Source: Clostridiales bacterium
Lineage (GTDB): Bacteria; Bacillota; Clostridia; Saccharofermentanales; Saccharofermentanaceae
Reading direction: 5' to 3'
DNA: 64,000 bases
NCBI GenBank assembly: GCA_017427465.1
Contig: JAFRST010000062.1
Location: 93,684-157,683, forward strand
Shown here: piece by piece, positions 1-7,853 of the stretch
How positions within the stretch are numbered: position 1 is the first letter of the stretch
Layout: the number at the start of each line of letters is the position of its first letter
Notes under the pieces: generated by a model
What the model saw: the letters and a program-made list of their open reading frames with translations, nothing else
Databases searched by the model: none
Told to the model about the DNA's origin: nothing
Made by a program: the position numbers and the translations under genes

Positions 1-285
1 AACCTTGGATTCCTTGCATTCTATCCCAGAGAGAACGCCCTTTACTTAAGCAAGCTCTATCTCTATAAAGAAGAGCGCGGCAAGGGCTACGCCCGGGAGA
101 TTATGGAGTTCTTAAAGACGCAGGCAAGAGAGCTGGGCTTTAACAGGATCGAGCTTAACGTTAACCGCAATAACGATACAAGATTCATCTATGAGAAGCT
201 GGGCTTCACCGTGGCGTGGGAAGAGAAGAACGACATCGGCAACGGCTTTTACATGGACGATTACGTCTACGCGATCGAATTCTGA
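1..285 (+). CDS. GNAT-family N-acetyltransferase, C-terminal part
   Basis: The reading frame is open from the first base of the window to a TGA at 283-285, so the gene starts upstream and only about 94 codons are visible. The piece contains the acetyl-CoA pyrophosphate-binding loop of the GNAT fold (E-R-G-K-G-Y-A), then a helix, a strand (R-I-E-L-N-V) and the usual closing Y-E-K-L-G-F motif, where the family carries its last strand and helix. GNAT enzymes move an acetyl group from acetyl-CoA to an amine; the substrate cannot be told here. A hairpin terminator follows at 319-349. Confidence 0.85.
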   Translation, partial: NLGFLAFYPRENALYLSKLYLYKEERGKGYAREIMEFLKTQARELGFNRIELNVNRNNDTRFIYEKLGFTVAWEEKNDIGNGFYMDDYVYAIEF

Positions 286-318
286 AGACGCCCTCCACTA
301 ATAAACCAACGCAAAGAA

Positions 319-349
319 AAAGCTCTGGCCAAAACCGGTCAGAGCTTTA
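319..349. terminator. Intrinsic terminator, probably bidirectional
   Basis: A 10-bp stem (AGCTCTG/CAGAGCT core extended by GCC/GGT, one G-T pair) closes an A-rich loop and is flanked by A's on the left and T's on the right. It sits between the acetyltransferase gene (+) and mgtE (-), both of which end here. Confidence 0.75.
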
Positions 350-372
350 TTAACATTGTTACAGGGCTGTTT

Positions 373-1779
373 TTATGCCACGCCGCCTAAGTGCATGACG
401 TTGATCAGCAGCATCCAGCTCATGCCGTAGTAGCAGCCGACGGCGATAAGGTCGTTGAGTGTCGTGATCAGGGGGCCTGATGCAACAGCGGGATCGACCT
501 TGATCTTCTTAAAGAACAGCGGGATCAACGTGCCCGTAATGCTCGAGAAGATCATGGAGATCAGCAAAGCGACACCGATGCAGCCGCTGATCGCAAAGGA
601 CAGCGTCGCATCCTTCTGCTTGATGACCATCAGATATACACCGATCAGGACGACCGAAGCCACACCGAGGATGAGACCGACGCTCAAACCGACTCTGGCT
701 TCCTTGAATACCAGCTTTATCTTCTGACCGGCAGTCAGGTTCTCGTCTGTTAAGACTCTGATCGTGACAGCGAGCGACTGCGTACCGACGTTACCTGCCA
801 TGTCGAGGATCAGGGACTGGAATGCCATGATGATCGTAAGCTGCGCGATAACTGACTCGAAAACACCAACGAGGCTCGATACCACCATGCCGAGGCACAA
901 GAGGATGAGAAGCCAGGGCATTCTTTTGCGGATACTCTGTCCCAGGGGCTCCTTGATATCTTCTTCTGCAATGAGGCCGGCGAGCTTAACGTAGTCTTCA
1001 CCGAGCTCATCATCGACTACTTCGACGATACTCTGGGATGTAATAACGCCCAGTATCTTGTTGTCTTCATCTAGGACAGGGATCAAGTCCTCCGAATAAT
1101 CCTTGAGCTTCTCGATACAGTCATCGATCTGCTCGTTAGCGTAAACATAAGGGAACGACGTGACTATCAGGGTATTCAGGTCAGTCGTGCTCCTTGCCGT
1201 AATGAGATCCTTAAGTGTCAGAGCGCCGTAGAACTGGCCCTCTTCATCCTCGACGAAAAGCGTCGAGATGTTGTCGTTCTCTTCTGCCTGTGTGACGAGC
1301 GCGCTCATTGCCTGCTTGACCGTAAGATCAAGGCCGATGTGGATGAAGTTCGCGGTCATCCTCGAACCGATCTCGTCCTCATCGTATGATGCGATGATGC
1401 TGATCTCCTGTCTGACCTCAGAGTCGAGGGCTTCGATGATGAGACCTCTTCTCTCCTTGTCGAGCTCCCTCAAAACGTTCGCAGCGGTGTCAGTCTCGAG
1501 TTCTGAGATGACTGCTGCCGCACGCCTGATATCCATTTCGGCAATGTAAGCGCCTACCTGTTCTTCTTCCAGGCACTCGAATGATTCAGCAAGCAACGAC
1601 TTGCCGCACACTCTGAAGAGCTTCTTCCTCTCCTGGTCGTTAAGCTCCTCTAAGATCTGTGCGATGTCACTTGCGTGATAATCTTCCAGTTTGTAGTGAA
1701 TTACCCTTGGGGAATCATTACCCCTCATCAGCGAGATTATCTCGTCCTGATAATCTCTTCTTATTTCCTTCTCAGCCAT
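373..1779 (-). CDS. mgtE: Magnesium transporter MgtE
   Basis: About 468 residues, the usual MgtE length. The N-terminal superhelical domain covers roughly residues 20-125, a CBS-domain pair about 130-255, and five hydrophobic segments fill the C-terminal 180 residues. The membrane part carries the family signature around M-A-G-N-V-G-T-Q-S, near the Mg2+ filter. In known MgtE channels the cytosolic N and CBS domains close the pore when internal Mg2+ is high. The open frame extends to 1803, but the start at 1779 is chosen because AGGAGGAGA lies 4-5 bases in front of it. A long leader with a terminator precedes the gene, so transcription is probably attenuated. A second Mg2+ transporter of another type (MgtA-like) lies at 22,505-25,129. 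Confidence 0.93.
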   Translation of the reverse strand: MAEKEIRRDYQDEIISLMRGNDSPRVIHYKLEDYHASDIAQILEELNDQERKKLFRVCGKSLLAESFECLEEEQVGAYIAEMDIRRAAAVISELETDTAANVLRELDKERRGLIIEALDSEVRQEISIIASYDEDEIGSRMTANFIHIGLDLTVKQAMSALVTQAEENDNISTLFVEDEEGQFYGALTLKDLITARSTTDLNTLIVTSFPYVYANEQIDDCIEKLKDYSEDLIPVLDEDNKILGVITSQSIVEVVDDELGEDYVKLAGLIAEEDIKEPLGQSIRKRMPWLLILLCLGMVVSSLVGVFESVIAQLTIIMAFQSLILDMAGNVGTQSLAVTIRVLTDENLTAGQKIKLVFKEARVGLSVGLILGVASVVLIGVYLMVIKQKDATLSFAISGCIGVALLISMIFSSITGTLIPLFFKKIKVDPAVASGPLITTLNDLIAVGCYYGMSWMLLINVMHLGGVA

Positions 1780-1814
1780 TTGTCTCCTCCTAAAAGTAAA
1801 CAAACGACGGGAAC

Positions 1815-1848
1815 AAAAAACCTCTGCTTATGCTATGGCAAACAGAGG
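1815..1848 (-). terminator. Attenuator terminator in the mgtE leader
   Basis: Read on the minus strand, CCTCTGTTT pairs with the mirrored AAGCAGAGG and is followed at once by six T's. It lies between the promoter at 2016-2044 and the mgtE start, so it can only act on mgtE itself. That is the layout of a transcription-terminating riboswitch or attenuator. Confidence 0.8.
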
Positions 1849-1859
1849 AGACGATATAT

Positions 1860-1985
1860 CATTTAGTCCTTAAGGTCCGATACGGTCATCGCCTGGCGCA
1901 TTAAGGAACAAAGGATATTTCGGCCGCGTTTCCCTCGTTTGTCGCAACTGTCACCAGCGTCCACCGTATTCACCTCACTTTTATA
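1860..1985 (-). ncRNA. Structured 5' leader of mgtE, candidate riboswitch
   Basis: On the minus strand the leader folds as nested stems: ATACGGT (1963-1969) pairs with ACCGTAT (1880-1886), and inside it CGCTGG (1954-1959) pairs with CCAGGCG (1890-1896), enclosing a branched G-rich core. A TCCTTAA stretch in the core can also pair with TTAAGGA just outside the outer stem, giving a possible pseudoknot or antiterminator. The attenuator at 1815-1848 follows. A Mg2+ sensor would be expected for mgtE, but by eye I do not find the conserved blocks of the M-box (ykoK) class. The ligand is therefore open. Confidence 0.55.
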
Positions 1986-2015
1986 ATGGGATATGGGGTT
2001 TTCTCCCCGTCCGAA

Positions 2016-2044
2016 ATTTTAGCACGGTAAAAAGCATTTGTTAA
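2016..2044 (-). promoter_or_regulatory. SigA-type promoter of mgtE
   Basis: On the minus strand TTAACA, 17 bases, then TAAAAT preceded by TG (extended -10). Transcription should begin near 2008, giving a leader of about 230 nt before mgtE. Confidence 0.75.
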
Positions 2045-2095
2045 CCCCGAAAATCCAAAATAATCGGGCTTTTGCGGACTTTTTTTCAAGCATCG

Positions 2096-2124
2096 AAAAA
2101 CACACGGCCGGGGCCGTGTGTTTC
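2096..2124 (-). terminator. Intrinsic terminator after the aldo/keto reductase gene
   Basis: A GC-rich stem (ACACGGCC/GGCCGTGT) with a two-base loop is followed on the minus strand by a T-run. It lies about 20 bases past the stop codon at 2145. Confidence 0.8.
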
Positions 2125-2144
2125 AAAGTCAGTTTATAAAAAAA

Positions 2145-3272
2145 TCAACTTTTCTTCTCGAACTTCTCGACGGCTTCCTGCATGAGACTTATGATCGGCA
2201 GATGCTGCGGGCAGACGCCTTCGCACTGGCCGCATCCGATACAGTCTGAAGCATGGCTATATCTGTCTACAAGGCCGTTATAGAAGAACTGCGGCCTCAT
2301 GTCGCCCGGGAATTTTCTGGCTGTATTGATAGCACTGATAACGTCAGGAATGCTGATGCCCATGGGACAGCCCTCAACGCAGTATTTGCAGGCTGTGCAG
2401 CCGATGAGCTCTACGCGCGACATTGCTTCGACGACCTTCTCGATTGCAGCCTTCTCCTCATCGCTCAAGGGCTCGAAATTCTTAAACGTGTTCATGTTGT
2501 CAGCCATCTGGTCTTCAGTGGACATGCCGCTTAAGATCGTAGCTACACCGGGGAGGCTTGCAACGAAGCGGAAAGCCCATGAAGCAACTGACTTGTCAGG
2601 ATGGATGGCCTTAAGGATCGATGCGCACTCATCGTCGAGATTTGCGAGCTTGCCGCCCTTGCAGGGCTCCATGACGATTATCGGGATATTCCTCTCAGAC
2701 AGGATCTTATAGAGCTCGCCTGAATGAACGATCGGATTGTCCCAGTCGATGTAGTTGAGCTGGATCTGAACAAACTCCACTTCAGGGTGCTTGTCGAGGA
2801 TCTGAACGAGGAGTTCAGGAGTGCCGTGATAAGAGAATCCGAAATGCCTGATCTTGCCTTCTGCCTTCTTCTGGATTCCCCAGTTGAAGCAGTCGTACTT
2901 CTCGTAGATCTCATAGTTGTTTCCATCCTCAATGCTGTGGAGGAGATAGAAATCGAAGAAATCCACGCCGCACCTGTCGAGCTGCTCATTGAACACCTTG
3001 TCCCTGTCTTCCATGGAATGTATGAACCACGCAGGAAGCTTTGTAGCAAGCGTAAAAGAATCTCTCGGATGACGCTTAACGATCGCTTCCTTAACGGCCT
3101 TCTCGGAGTTGCCGCCGTGATAAACGTATGCGGTGTCAAAATAGTTGAACCCCGCTGCCAGATATGCGTCGGCCATCTTGCAGACTTTGTCGATGTCGAT
3201 AACTCCGTCTGTCTCCGGCAGTCTCATAAGGCCAAACCCGATCTTGGGCATCTTGCTCAAATCAATGCTCAT
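2145..3272 (-). CDS. Aldo/keto reductase with C-terminal 4Fe-4S ferredoxin domain
   Basis: The 375-residue protein has an aldo/keto reductase barrel with the expected catalytic set Asp46, Tyr51, Lys78 and His112. The last 90 residues hold two cysteine clusters, C-x2-C-x2-C-x3-C-P and C-x2-C-x2-C-x3-C-P, the pattern for two [4Fe-4S] clusters. This two-part architecture is a known Clostridia/archaeal subfamily of predicted oxidoreductases whose substrates are mostly unknown. AGGAGGTG stands in front of the ATG. It is a single-gene unit ended by the hairpin at 2096-2124. Inference: it transfers electrons between ferredoxin-like partners and a carbonyl or NAD(P)H substrate. Confidence 0.9.
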   Translation of the reverse strand: MSIDLSKMPKIGFGLMRLPETDGVIDIDKVCKMADAYLAAGFNYFDTAYVYHGGNSEKAVKEAIVKRHPRDSFTLATKLPAWFIHSMEDRDKVFNEQLDRCGVDFFDFYLLHSIEDGNNYEIYEKYDCFNWGIQKKAEGKIRHFGFSYHGTPELLVQILDKHPEVEFVQIQLNYIDWDNPIVHSGELYKILSERNIPIIVMEPCKGGKLANLDDECASILKAIHPDKSVASWAFRFVASLPGVATILSGMSTEDQMADNMNTFKNFEPLSDEEKAAIEKVVEAMSRVELIGCTACKYCVEGCPMGISIPDVISAINTARKFPGDMRPQFFYNGLVDRYSHASDCIGCGQCEGVCPQHLPIISLMQEAVEKFEKKS

Positions 3273-3399
3273 AGCAGCACCTCCTGACTAATTTTCATAG
3301 GATTATAACTGCATTATAAACGAACGGTTTTGGTGAGTATTGTCTTATTTGGTTGAAAAATGTAATTTATCCGATTCTCAAAAAATAACAGAAGACATG

Positions 3400-3639
3400 T
3401 CAGTAGTTGTTTCTTACATCTTCCCGTGCTTTCAACAGCAGCTCTTTATAGTCCGGACTGAGCGGTTCTGTCATTTCCCTATCCAGCTGGCTTTTAATAA
3501 TGCACAATACTTCTTCCTCGGAAATATCCTCAAACAGGCTGCCAGCCAACTCTTCATATTTATCATTGAGTATCCTGTGCAGAAACTCGAAAAACACCAG
3601 CGTTTCAGAATCAGATATCTCAATGCTATATTTGCTCAT
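3400..3639 (-). CDS. Small unknown protein (79 aa)
   Basis: A short acidic, mostly helical protein with no motif I recognise, no signal peptide and no membrane segment. A clear AGGAGGA ribosome site precedes the ATG, which supports real translation. It is the last gene of a run of five minus-strand genes that begins with the sigma-factor fusion at 6669, with gaps of 53 bases or less, so it is probably the tail of that operon. AT content is higher than in the flanking housekeeping genes. Confidence 0.6.
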   Translation of the reverse strand: MSKYSIEISDSETLVFFEFLHRILNDKYEELAGSLFEDISEEEVLCIIKSQLDREMTEPLSPDYKELLLKAREDVRNNY

Positions 3640-3692
3640 TGTGTTTCCTCCTGTTTATCCCGATATGGTTCATGTAACATTAACCTGACAAA

Positions 3693-4181
3693 TTACTTAT
3701 CTGCACCAATTCTTCTTATCTTCGGCGGTTCATTTGAAATGATATCCAGAATATGATTCTCGGTATATATTCCGTAATGCTTCCTTTGAGTCTTTCTTGT
3801 TTCTTCGGAATCAAAATCAAATATGGCATCTTCATAATAATCGAGAAGTCTGGATCTCTCGAAAACGATCAGGTATCTGCCTTTCCTGACTTCATGTTCA
3901 TCCCATGAAGTATAACTCTCGTTACGCATCTGATAGAGAATATAGTTTTCAAAAACTATCTCGTAAACCTGATCCATATCTGCGCCTACAGAGACACATT
4001 TATCCAGAAGATCTTTAACCTTTTCATTTATAGATCCCGGATCCAATCCTGCTTTCCCGTCTTTAGGAAAAGCAATAACCACTCTTAAAGTAAGATCCTG
4101 ATCATCTGAAAGAGAGAGCAGAAATGGAGCCAGACGGCTCTTTTCATTTATTTCTAAATTTTCGCCACCAAATTCCAACAT
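3693..4181 (-). CDS. Unknown protein (162 aa), sigma-fusion operon
   Basis: A soluble protein of mixed alpha/beta appearance without recognisable motif. It starts with alternating hydrophobic stretches and ends with a charged tail. It sits 26 bases after the gene at 4208-4744 and 53 before the 79-residue gene, so it is probably co-transcribed with both. Small unknown genes behind a regulator in this kind of AT-rich stretch are sometimes immunity or stress proteins, but nothing in the sequence proves that. Confidence 0.65.
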   Translation of the reverse strand: MLEFGGENLEINEKSRLAPFLLSLSDDQDLTLRVVIAFPKDGKAGLDPGSINEKVKDLLDKCVSVGADMDQVYEIVFENYILYQMRNESYTSWDEHEVRKGRYLIVFERSRLLDYYEDAIFDFDSEETRKTQRKHYGIYTENHILDIISNEPPKIRRIGADK

Positions 4182-4207
4182 GTCTTCTTTTCCTTTTATT
4201 CTGTCGA

Positions 4208-4744
4208 TTAGTTTCCGTTCTGTATTCTTTTAAGACGTCTCTTCTGAATCTCATTCAATGCATATTCATATTGTAGATAATATCTCTTTGCTTCACCAAA
4301 CAAGCCGGAAAGATAAGCCTGATCTGCTTTTTCTAAAATATACGACTCAACAGTTTCTCTTTGCTCATATGCTTTTTTGACAGCAGCCTTCAGATCCGTG
4401 TGATCGAAAAGGTCAAAGCAATTAAGGAACGCCAGAACCGATCCGGTAATTGCTTCAATGCCTTTTTCGAGGCCGGCTCCGCCATACTGATAAACATATT
4501 TCTCTTTTATTCCAACCAGGTCATACAGTTTTCCGACATCAACTGGATTCTTGAGGTAATCAACATAAGTGGTAAGAGTGTATGCATAAGGGTGGTATTC
4601 AATGGCTATGCTTATATCTTCAAGCTTCCATCTTAAAAGAGCCCATTCCTCATCAGATATCTCTTCGGTGAGGATAAAACCCCAGTTGCTTACAGATATC
4701 ATCCTCTTTTTGCATTCTGCAATAAAATACGGGCTCTGATACAT
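4208..4744 (-). CDS. Unknown helical protein (178 aa), sigma-fusion operon
   Basis: No family recognised. The first half contains several aromatic residues and W-A-L-L-R-W; the second half is predicted helical and ends in a very basic tail (K-R-R-L-K-R). No signal peptide or membrane segment. GAGG lies about 13 bases before the ATG, so initiation is probably helped by translation of the preceding gene, which stops 16 bases upstream. Confidence 0.65.
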   Translation of the reverse strand: MYQSPYFIAECKKRMISVSNWGFILTEEISDEEWALLRWKLEDISIAIEYHPYAYTLTTYVDYLKNPVDVGKLYDLVGIKEKYVYQYGGAGLEKGIEAITGSVLAFLNCFDLFDHTDLKAAVKKAYEQRETVESYILEKADQAYLSGLFGEAKRYYLQYEYALNEIQKRRLKRIQNGN

Positions 4745-4759
4745 AGTATGCTCGTTCCT

Positions 4760-5233
4760 CTAAGACCATCCCCACCTCTCGCTAACCGGGAGGTCGTAAT
4801 ATGCTTTAACACAATCCAGCAGCGTTCTGCATTCAGGGTGAGCTTTCTTCCATTCATCATTTATGAAAGAAGACAATTCTGTATTCAGATATCCCTGGAA
4901 ATCATAGAAGTACCGGCAATAGATCCGCCTGTCAGCAAGTTCTTTAACAGGGATGTCCTCTATTGCAAGTACTTCAATATATGAGTCTGTGCCCATCTCG
5001 CCATCCAGAAATGCTATCGGCCGGTCATCGTTCTCGACAACCCAGATCGTATGCTGTTTTAAAGACATGTGGGGCACGTATTTTTCAACAGTTTTAAGAA
5101 AAGCCGAGAGCATTGTGCCGTCTTCGAATTTCAGTAGTGTTGCGTTGGGGACAGTACAATCGTCCCCCATGCACACACTTTCTCTTTCTGCATAAACAGT
5201 GTTATTTGGAATAACCGGATTCTTCATTCTCAA
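4760..5233 (-). CDS. Unknown protein (157 aa), sigma-fusion operon
   Basis: A soluble acidic protein with no recognised domain. Two starts are possible: TTG at 5233, with GGTG nine bases in front, or ATG at 5227, two codons later with a poorly spaced site; the TTG looks better served. It lies 29 bases behind the sigma-factor fusion gene and 15 bases before the next gene, so it belongs to the same transcript. The stop is TAG, which shows that amber is a normal stop in this genome (relevant to the broken NUDIX gene at 27518-28045). Confidence 0.65.
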   Translation of the reverse strand: MRMKNPVIPNNTVYAERESVCMGDDCTVPNATLLKFEDGTMLSAFLKTVEKYVPHMSLKQHTIWVVENDDRPIAFLDGEMGTDSYIEVLAIEDIPVKELADRRIYCRYFYDFQGYLNTELSSFINDEWKKAHPECRTLLDCVKAYYDLPVSERWGWS

Positions 5234-5262
5234 ATGCTATTTCACCTTTTTGCGCACTCTTA

Positions 5263-6669
5263 TCATTTTCTAACAAGCGGGATTTCAAGAGCTATGAGGG
5301 ATCCGCTTCTTACTATTGAAACGCTGTGATCAGATCCTCCAATATGGACCAGTCTGTCCCCGTCGGCGCCCTGATTGTCATCCTCAAGCGTAAATCCTTC
5401 AGAAATATACTTCTCTATAAGCTTATCAACCAGCTTGTCTGCAAATTCTGCATCTTCTCCATAATAGTGCAGCTGCAGCTTAACCGTTGAGTAATCGCCG
5501 CCTTCAAATACGGTAGGGCAACTGAACCCGGAGAACACCTGGATCGAGCCGAAATAGAAATCTCCCCCTTGGAATGTCCAGGAAAAACTGTTTTCAGTGG
5601 TGAAAGGCGGATTATCTTCAGGCGCGATCATGTTCTTGAAATACTCGTCCTTGGTCATGCCGACATGAACATTGGCTGTCTTCCAGATGTTTTCAACACA
5701 TTCATCGACTGACATTCCATCCATGCACATATAGAAAGAATCCTCAGTGATCTGCTGAGATGTCTCTGTTGCCTCCGACTCTGTATCTGATGTCTCTGTC
5801 CAAACCGGATCATCTGCATAATCACGCGATGTATCCTGCTCACTGTACCTGGTTTCTTCAGGATCAACACGTCTGTTTTTCTTGCTCTTGGATACGACAC
5901 CCAAAACTATTCCGATTGTTGCGCCTACAGCAACTACAGCTGCGATGCTGCCAATTAAGATCTTAGTTTTCATAATATCTGTCCCTTTCTTGATTGCTTC
6001 TGCCGAAGCTTTAATGTTTACTCCCTTGCCGGAAGCTTCTGCTGATGCGGACAGATTAGCTAACGAAACAGGCATGGGCTTTATAGCCACCTGCTCTGAT
6101 TCTTTTATGAAAAGCTTTGTCAGGAACGGTATAGCCATACCGAACAGCTTCGTATCGTTTTTTTCTTCATACTTCTCGACCTCCTTCTTGATCTTGTTTC
6201 TGGCAAAATTCAGACGGCGGCGAACTGTTCCTTCCGGAACGCCGAGTGCTTCAGCAATCTCTTTGGTGCTCATATCATCAAAGTAGAACAGGATAAGTGT
6301 TCTCCTGATATCATCAGACAGTTTGTTGTTGATGATATCCATGACGATCTTACGGGCCTCTTCCGATTCGACGATCGAATCAGGAAGGAAATCCTCTGCG
6401 ACTGCTTCGACATCGTCAAAGAACTCATCTTCCACAGTGTCTGTTTTCGATCTTGTAAGACGGTTAAGACACTTGTTGGCAGCGATCTTCTTAAGCCATG
6501 GAATAACCTTATCCTTGTCGTTTAATGTGTCATAGGATTCGATCAGGGTTACAAAGGTATCCTGTACGATGTCTTCTGCGTCAGCTTCATTCCTGAGAAG
6601 TGACATGGCAGTCCAATACACCGCGCGATAGGCTTCGTTGTAGATCTTTTCGAGTTCTTTGTCAGTCAT
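5263..6669 (-). CDS. ECF sigma factor fused to a transmembrane and extracytoplasmic domain
   Basis: Residues 1-170 are a complete sigma-70 region 2/region 4 pair of the ECF type (A-D-A-E-D-I-V-Q-D-T-F in region 2; a helix-turn-helix with S-T-K-E-I-A-E-A-L-G-V-P-E-G-T-V in region 4). An Ala/Ser-rich linker follows, then one membrane helix near residues 236-260, a Lys/Arg stop-transfer patch, a Ser/Thr/Glu-rich spacer and an outside domain of about 150 residues. The whole protein has 468 residues, against about 170 for an ordinary ECF factor. The sigma part would be held at the inner face of the membrane by its own sensor-like domain. AAGGAGG precedes the ATG, and four small unknown genes follow in the operon. 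The outer domain is not recognised. Confidence 0.85.
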   Translation of the reverse strand: MTDKELEKIYNEAYRAVYWTAMSLLRNEADAEDIVQDTFVTLIESYDTLNDKDKVIPWLKKIAANKCLNRLTRSKTDTVEDEFFDDVEAVAEDFLPDSIVESEEARKIVMDIINNKLSDDIRRTLILFYFDDMSTKEIAEALGVPEGTVRRRLNFARNKIKKEVEKYEEKNDTKLFGMAIPFLTKLFIKESEQVAIKPMPVSLANLSASAEASGKGVNIKASAEAIKKGTDIMKTKILIGSIAAVVAVGATIGIVLGVVSKSKKNRRVDPEETRYSEQDTSRDYADDPVWTETSDTESEATETSQQITEDSFYMCMDGMSVDECVENIWKTANVHVGMTKDEYFKNMIAPEDNPPFTTENSFSWTFQGGDFYFGSIQVFSGFSCPTVFEGGDYSTVKLQLHYYGEDAEFADKLVDKLIEKYISEGFTLEDDNQGADGDRLVHIGGSDHSVSIVRSGSLIALEIPLVRK

Positions 6670-6702
6670 CTGACTTTGCCTCCTTTGTCCGCATCTACCC
6701 TA

Positions 6703-6729
6703 TAGACACATAACAGATGCGGAATGTTC
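6703..6729 (-). promoter_or_regulatory. Candidate ECF-type promoter of the sigma-fusion operon
   Basis: On the minus strand GAACATT, 15 bases, then GTCTA, which resembles the GAAC.../GTC elements of ECF-dependent, autoregulated promoters. It overlaps an inverted repeat, CCGCATCT (6689-6696) and AGATGCGG (6715-6722), that would form a hairpin at the start of the mRNA. No good TTGACA/TATAAT pair was seen here. Confidence 0.4.
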
Positions 6730-6791
6730 GCTGGTCGAGAAAAAATATTTTGAAATTTGCGAAAACGTCCCCAAAAGAATTATAACACGCG

Positions 6792-6829
6792 AAAACAAAA
6801 CATCCGCCCTCAATAAGAGAGCGGATGCT
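6792..6829 (-). terminator. Intrinsic terminator of metY-cysK
   Basis: On the minus strand GCATCCGCTCTC and GAGGGCGGATGT form a stem of about 11 bp with a short loop, followed by a T-rich tail. It lies about 30 bases beyond the cysK stop. Confidence 0.85.
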
Positions 6830-6859
6830 TTGGTTTTATAGGCATATGTTCTATTTGAA

Positions 6860-7792
6860 TTAATCCTGGAAAAGAGGTGTTGAAAGATATCTGTCACCTG
6901 TGTCAGGGAGTAATGCTACGATCGTCTTGCCCTTGTTCTCGGGACGCTTTGCGAGCTCGATAGCTGCCCAGAGCGCTGCACCGGAAGAGATACCTACGAG
7001 TACGCCTTCGCTCTTGCCTAAGAGCTTGCCTGTAGCAAATGCGTCATCGTTAGTAACGGGGATGACCTCGTCATAAACGCCAGTATTGAGAACTTCAGGT
7101 ACGAAGCCTGCACCGATACCCTGGATCTTGTGCGCACCGGCAGTGCCCTTACTCAGAACGGGAGAATCAGCGGGCTCGACTGCTACGACCTTTACAGATG
7201 CCTTCTGTGACTTTAAGAATTCACCTACACCTGTTACTGTTCCGCCTGTGCCTACGCCTGCAACGAAAATATCTACTTCGCCGTCTGTATCTTCCCAGAT
7301 TTCAGGACCTGTTGTTTCTTTGTGAGCCTTAGGATTTGCAGGGTTGATGAACTGACCGGCAATGATGGAGTTAGGGATCTCAGCCTGGAGTTCCTCTGCC
7401 TTTGCGATTGCGCCCTTCATGCCCTTAGCGCCTTCTGTGAGAATGAGCTCTGCGCCGTAAGCCTTGATGAGCTGTCTTCTCTCAACGCTCATCGTCTCAG
7501 GCATTGTGATGATGAGACGATAACCCTTAGCTGCCGCAACGGAAGCTAATCCGATACCGGTGTTGCCGCTTGTAGGCTCGATGATTACGCTGCCTTCCTT
7601 AAGTCTGCCGGAAGCTTCTGCGTCTTCGATGATTGCCTTTGCGATACGGTCCTTAACGCTGCCTGCGGGATTGAAGTACTCGAGCTTTGCAACGAGCTTT
7701 GCTTCAAGGCCCAGTGCCTTTTCAAGATGTGTTAATTCAAGAAGCGGTGTCTTACCGATTAATTGATCTGCTGATGTATAAATCTTAGTCAT
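6860..7792 (-). CDS. cysK: Cysteine synthase A (O-acetylserine sulfhydrylase)
   Basis: A full-length 310-residue fold-type II PLP enzyme that joins sulfide to O-acetylserine to make cysteine. The PLP lysine is Lys47 in N-P-A-G-S-V-K-D-R; the T-S-G-N-T-G loop that holds the substrate carboxylate and the G-T-G-G-T phosphate loop are present. GGAGGAG precedes the ATG. It is the second gene of a two-gene unit, 61 bases after metY, and is followed by a strong terminator. The cysteine-rich leader peptide in front of metY suggests the pair is adjusted to cysteine supply. Confidence 0.95.
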   Translation of the reverse strand: MTKIYTSADQLIGKTPLLELTHLEKALGLEAKLVAKLEYFNPAGSVKDRIAKAIIEDAEASGRLKEGSVIIEPTSGNTGIGLASVAAAKGYRLIITMPETMSVERRQLIKAYGAELILTEGAKGMKGAIAKAEELQAEIPNSIIAGQFINPANPKAHKETTGPEIWEDTDGEVDIFVAGVGTGGTVTGVGEFLKSQKASVKVVAVEPADSPVLSKGTAGAHKIQGIGAGFVPEVLNTGVYDEVIPVTNDDAFATGKLLGKSEGVLVGISSGAALWAAIELAKRPENKGKTIVALLPDTGDRYLSTPLFQD

Positions 7793-7853
7793 GGTGATTC
7801 TCCTCCTGTTGCGGATACTAAATTTAATGATACTACTATTAGGTGGTTATTGT

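Noticed and set aside
1860..1985. Calling the mgtE leader an M-box riboswitch
   Set aside because: The position would fit, but the conserved M-box blocks are not found by eye, so it is left as an unnamed leader.
6700..6897. 65-codon minus-strand frame at the end of cysK
   Set aside because: Overlaps the cysK 3' end and its terminator and has no ribosome site.
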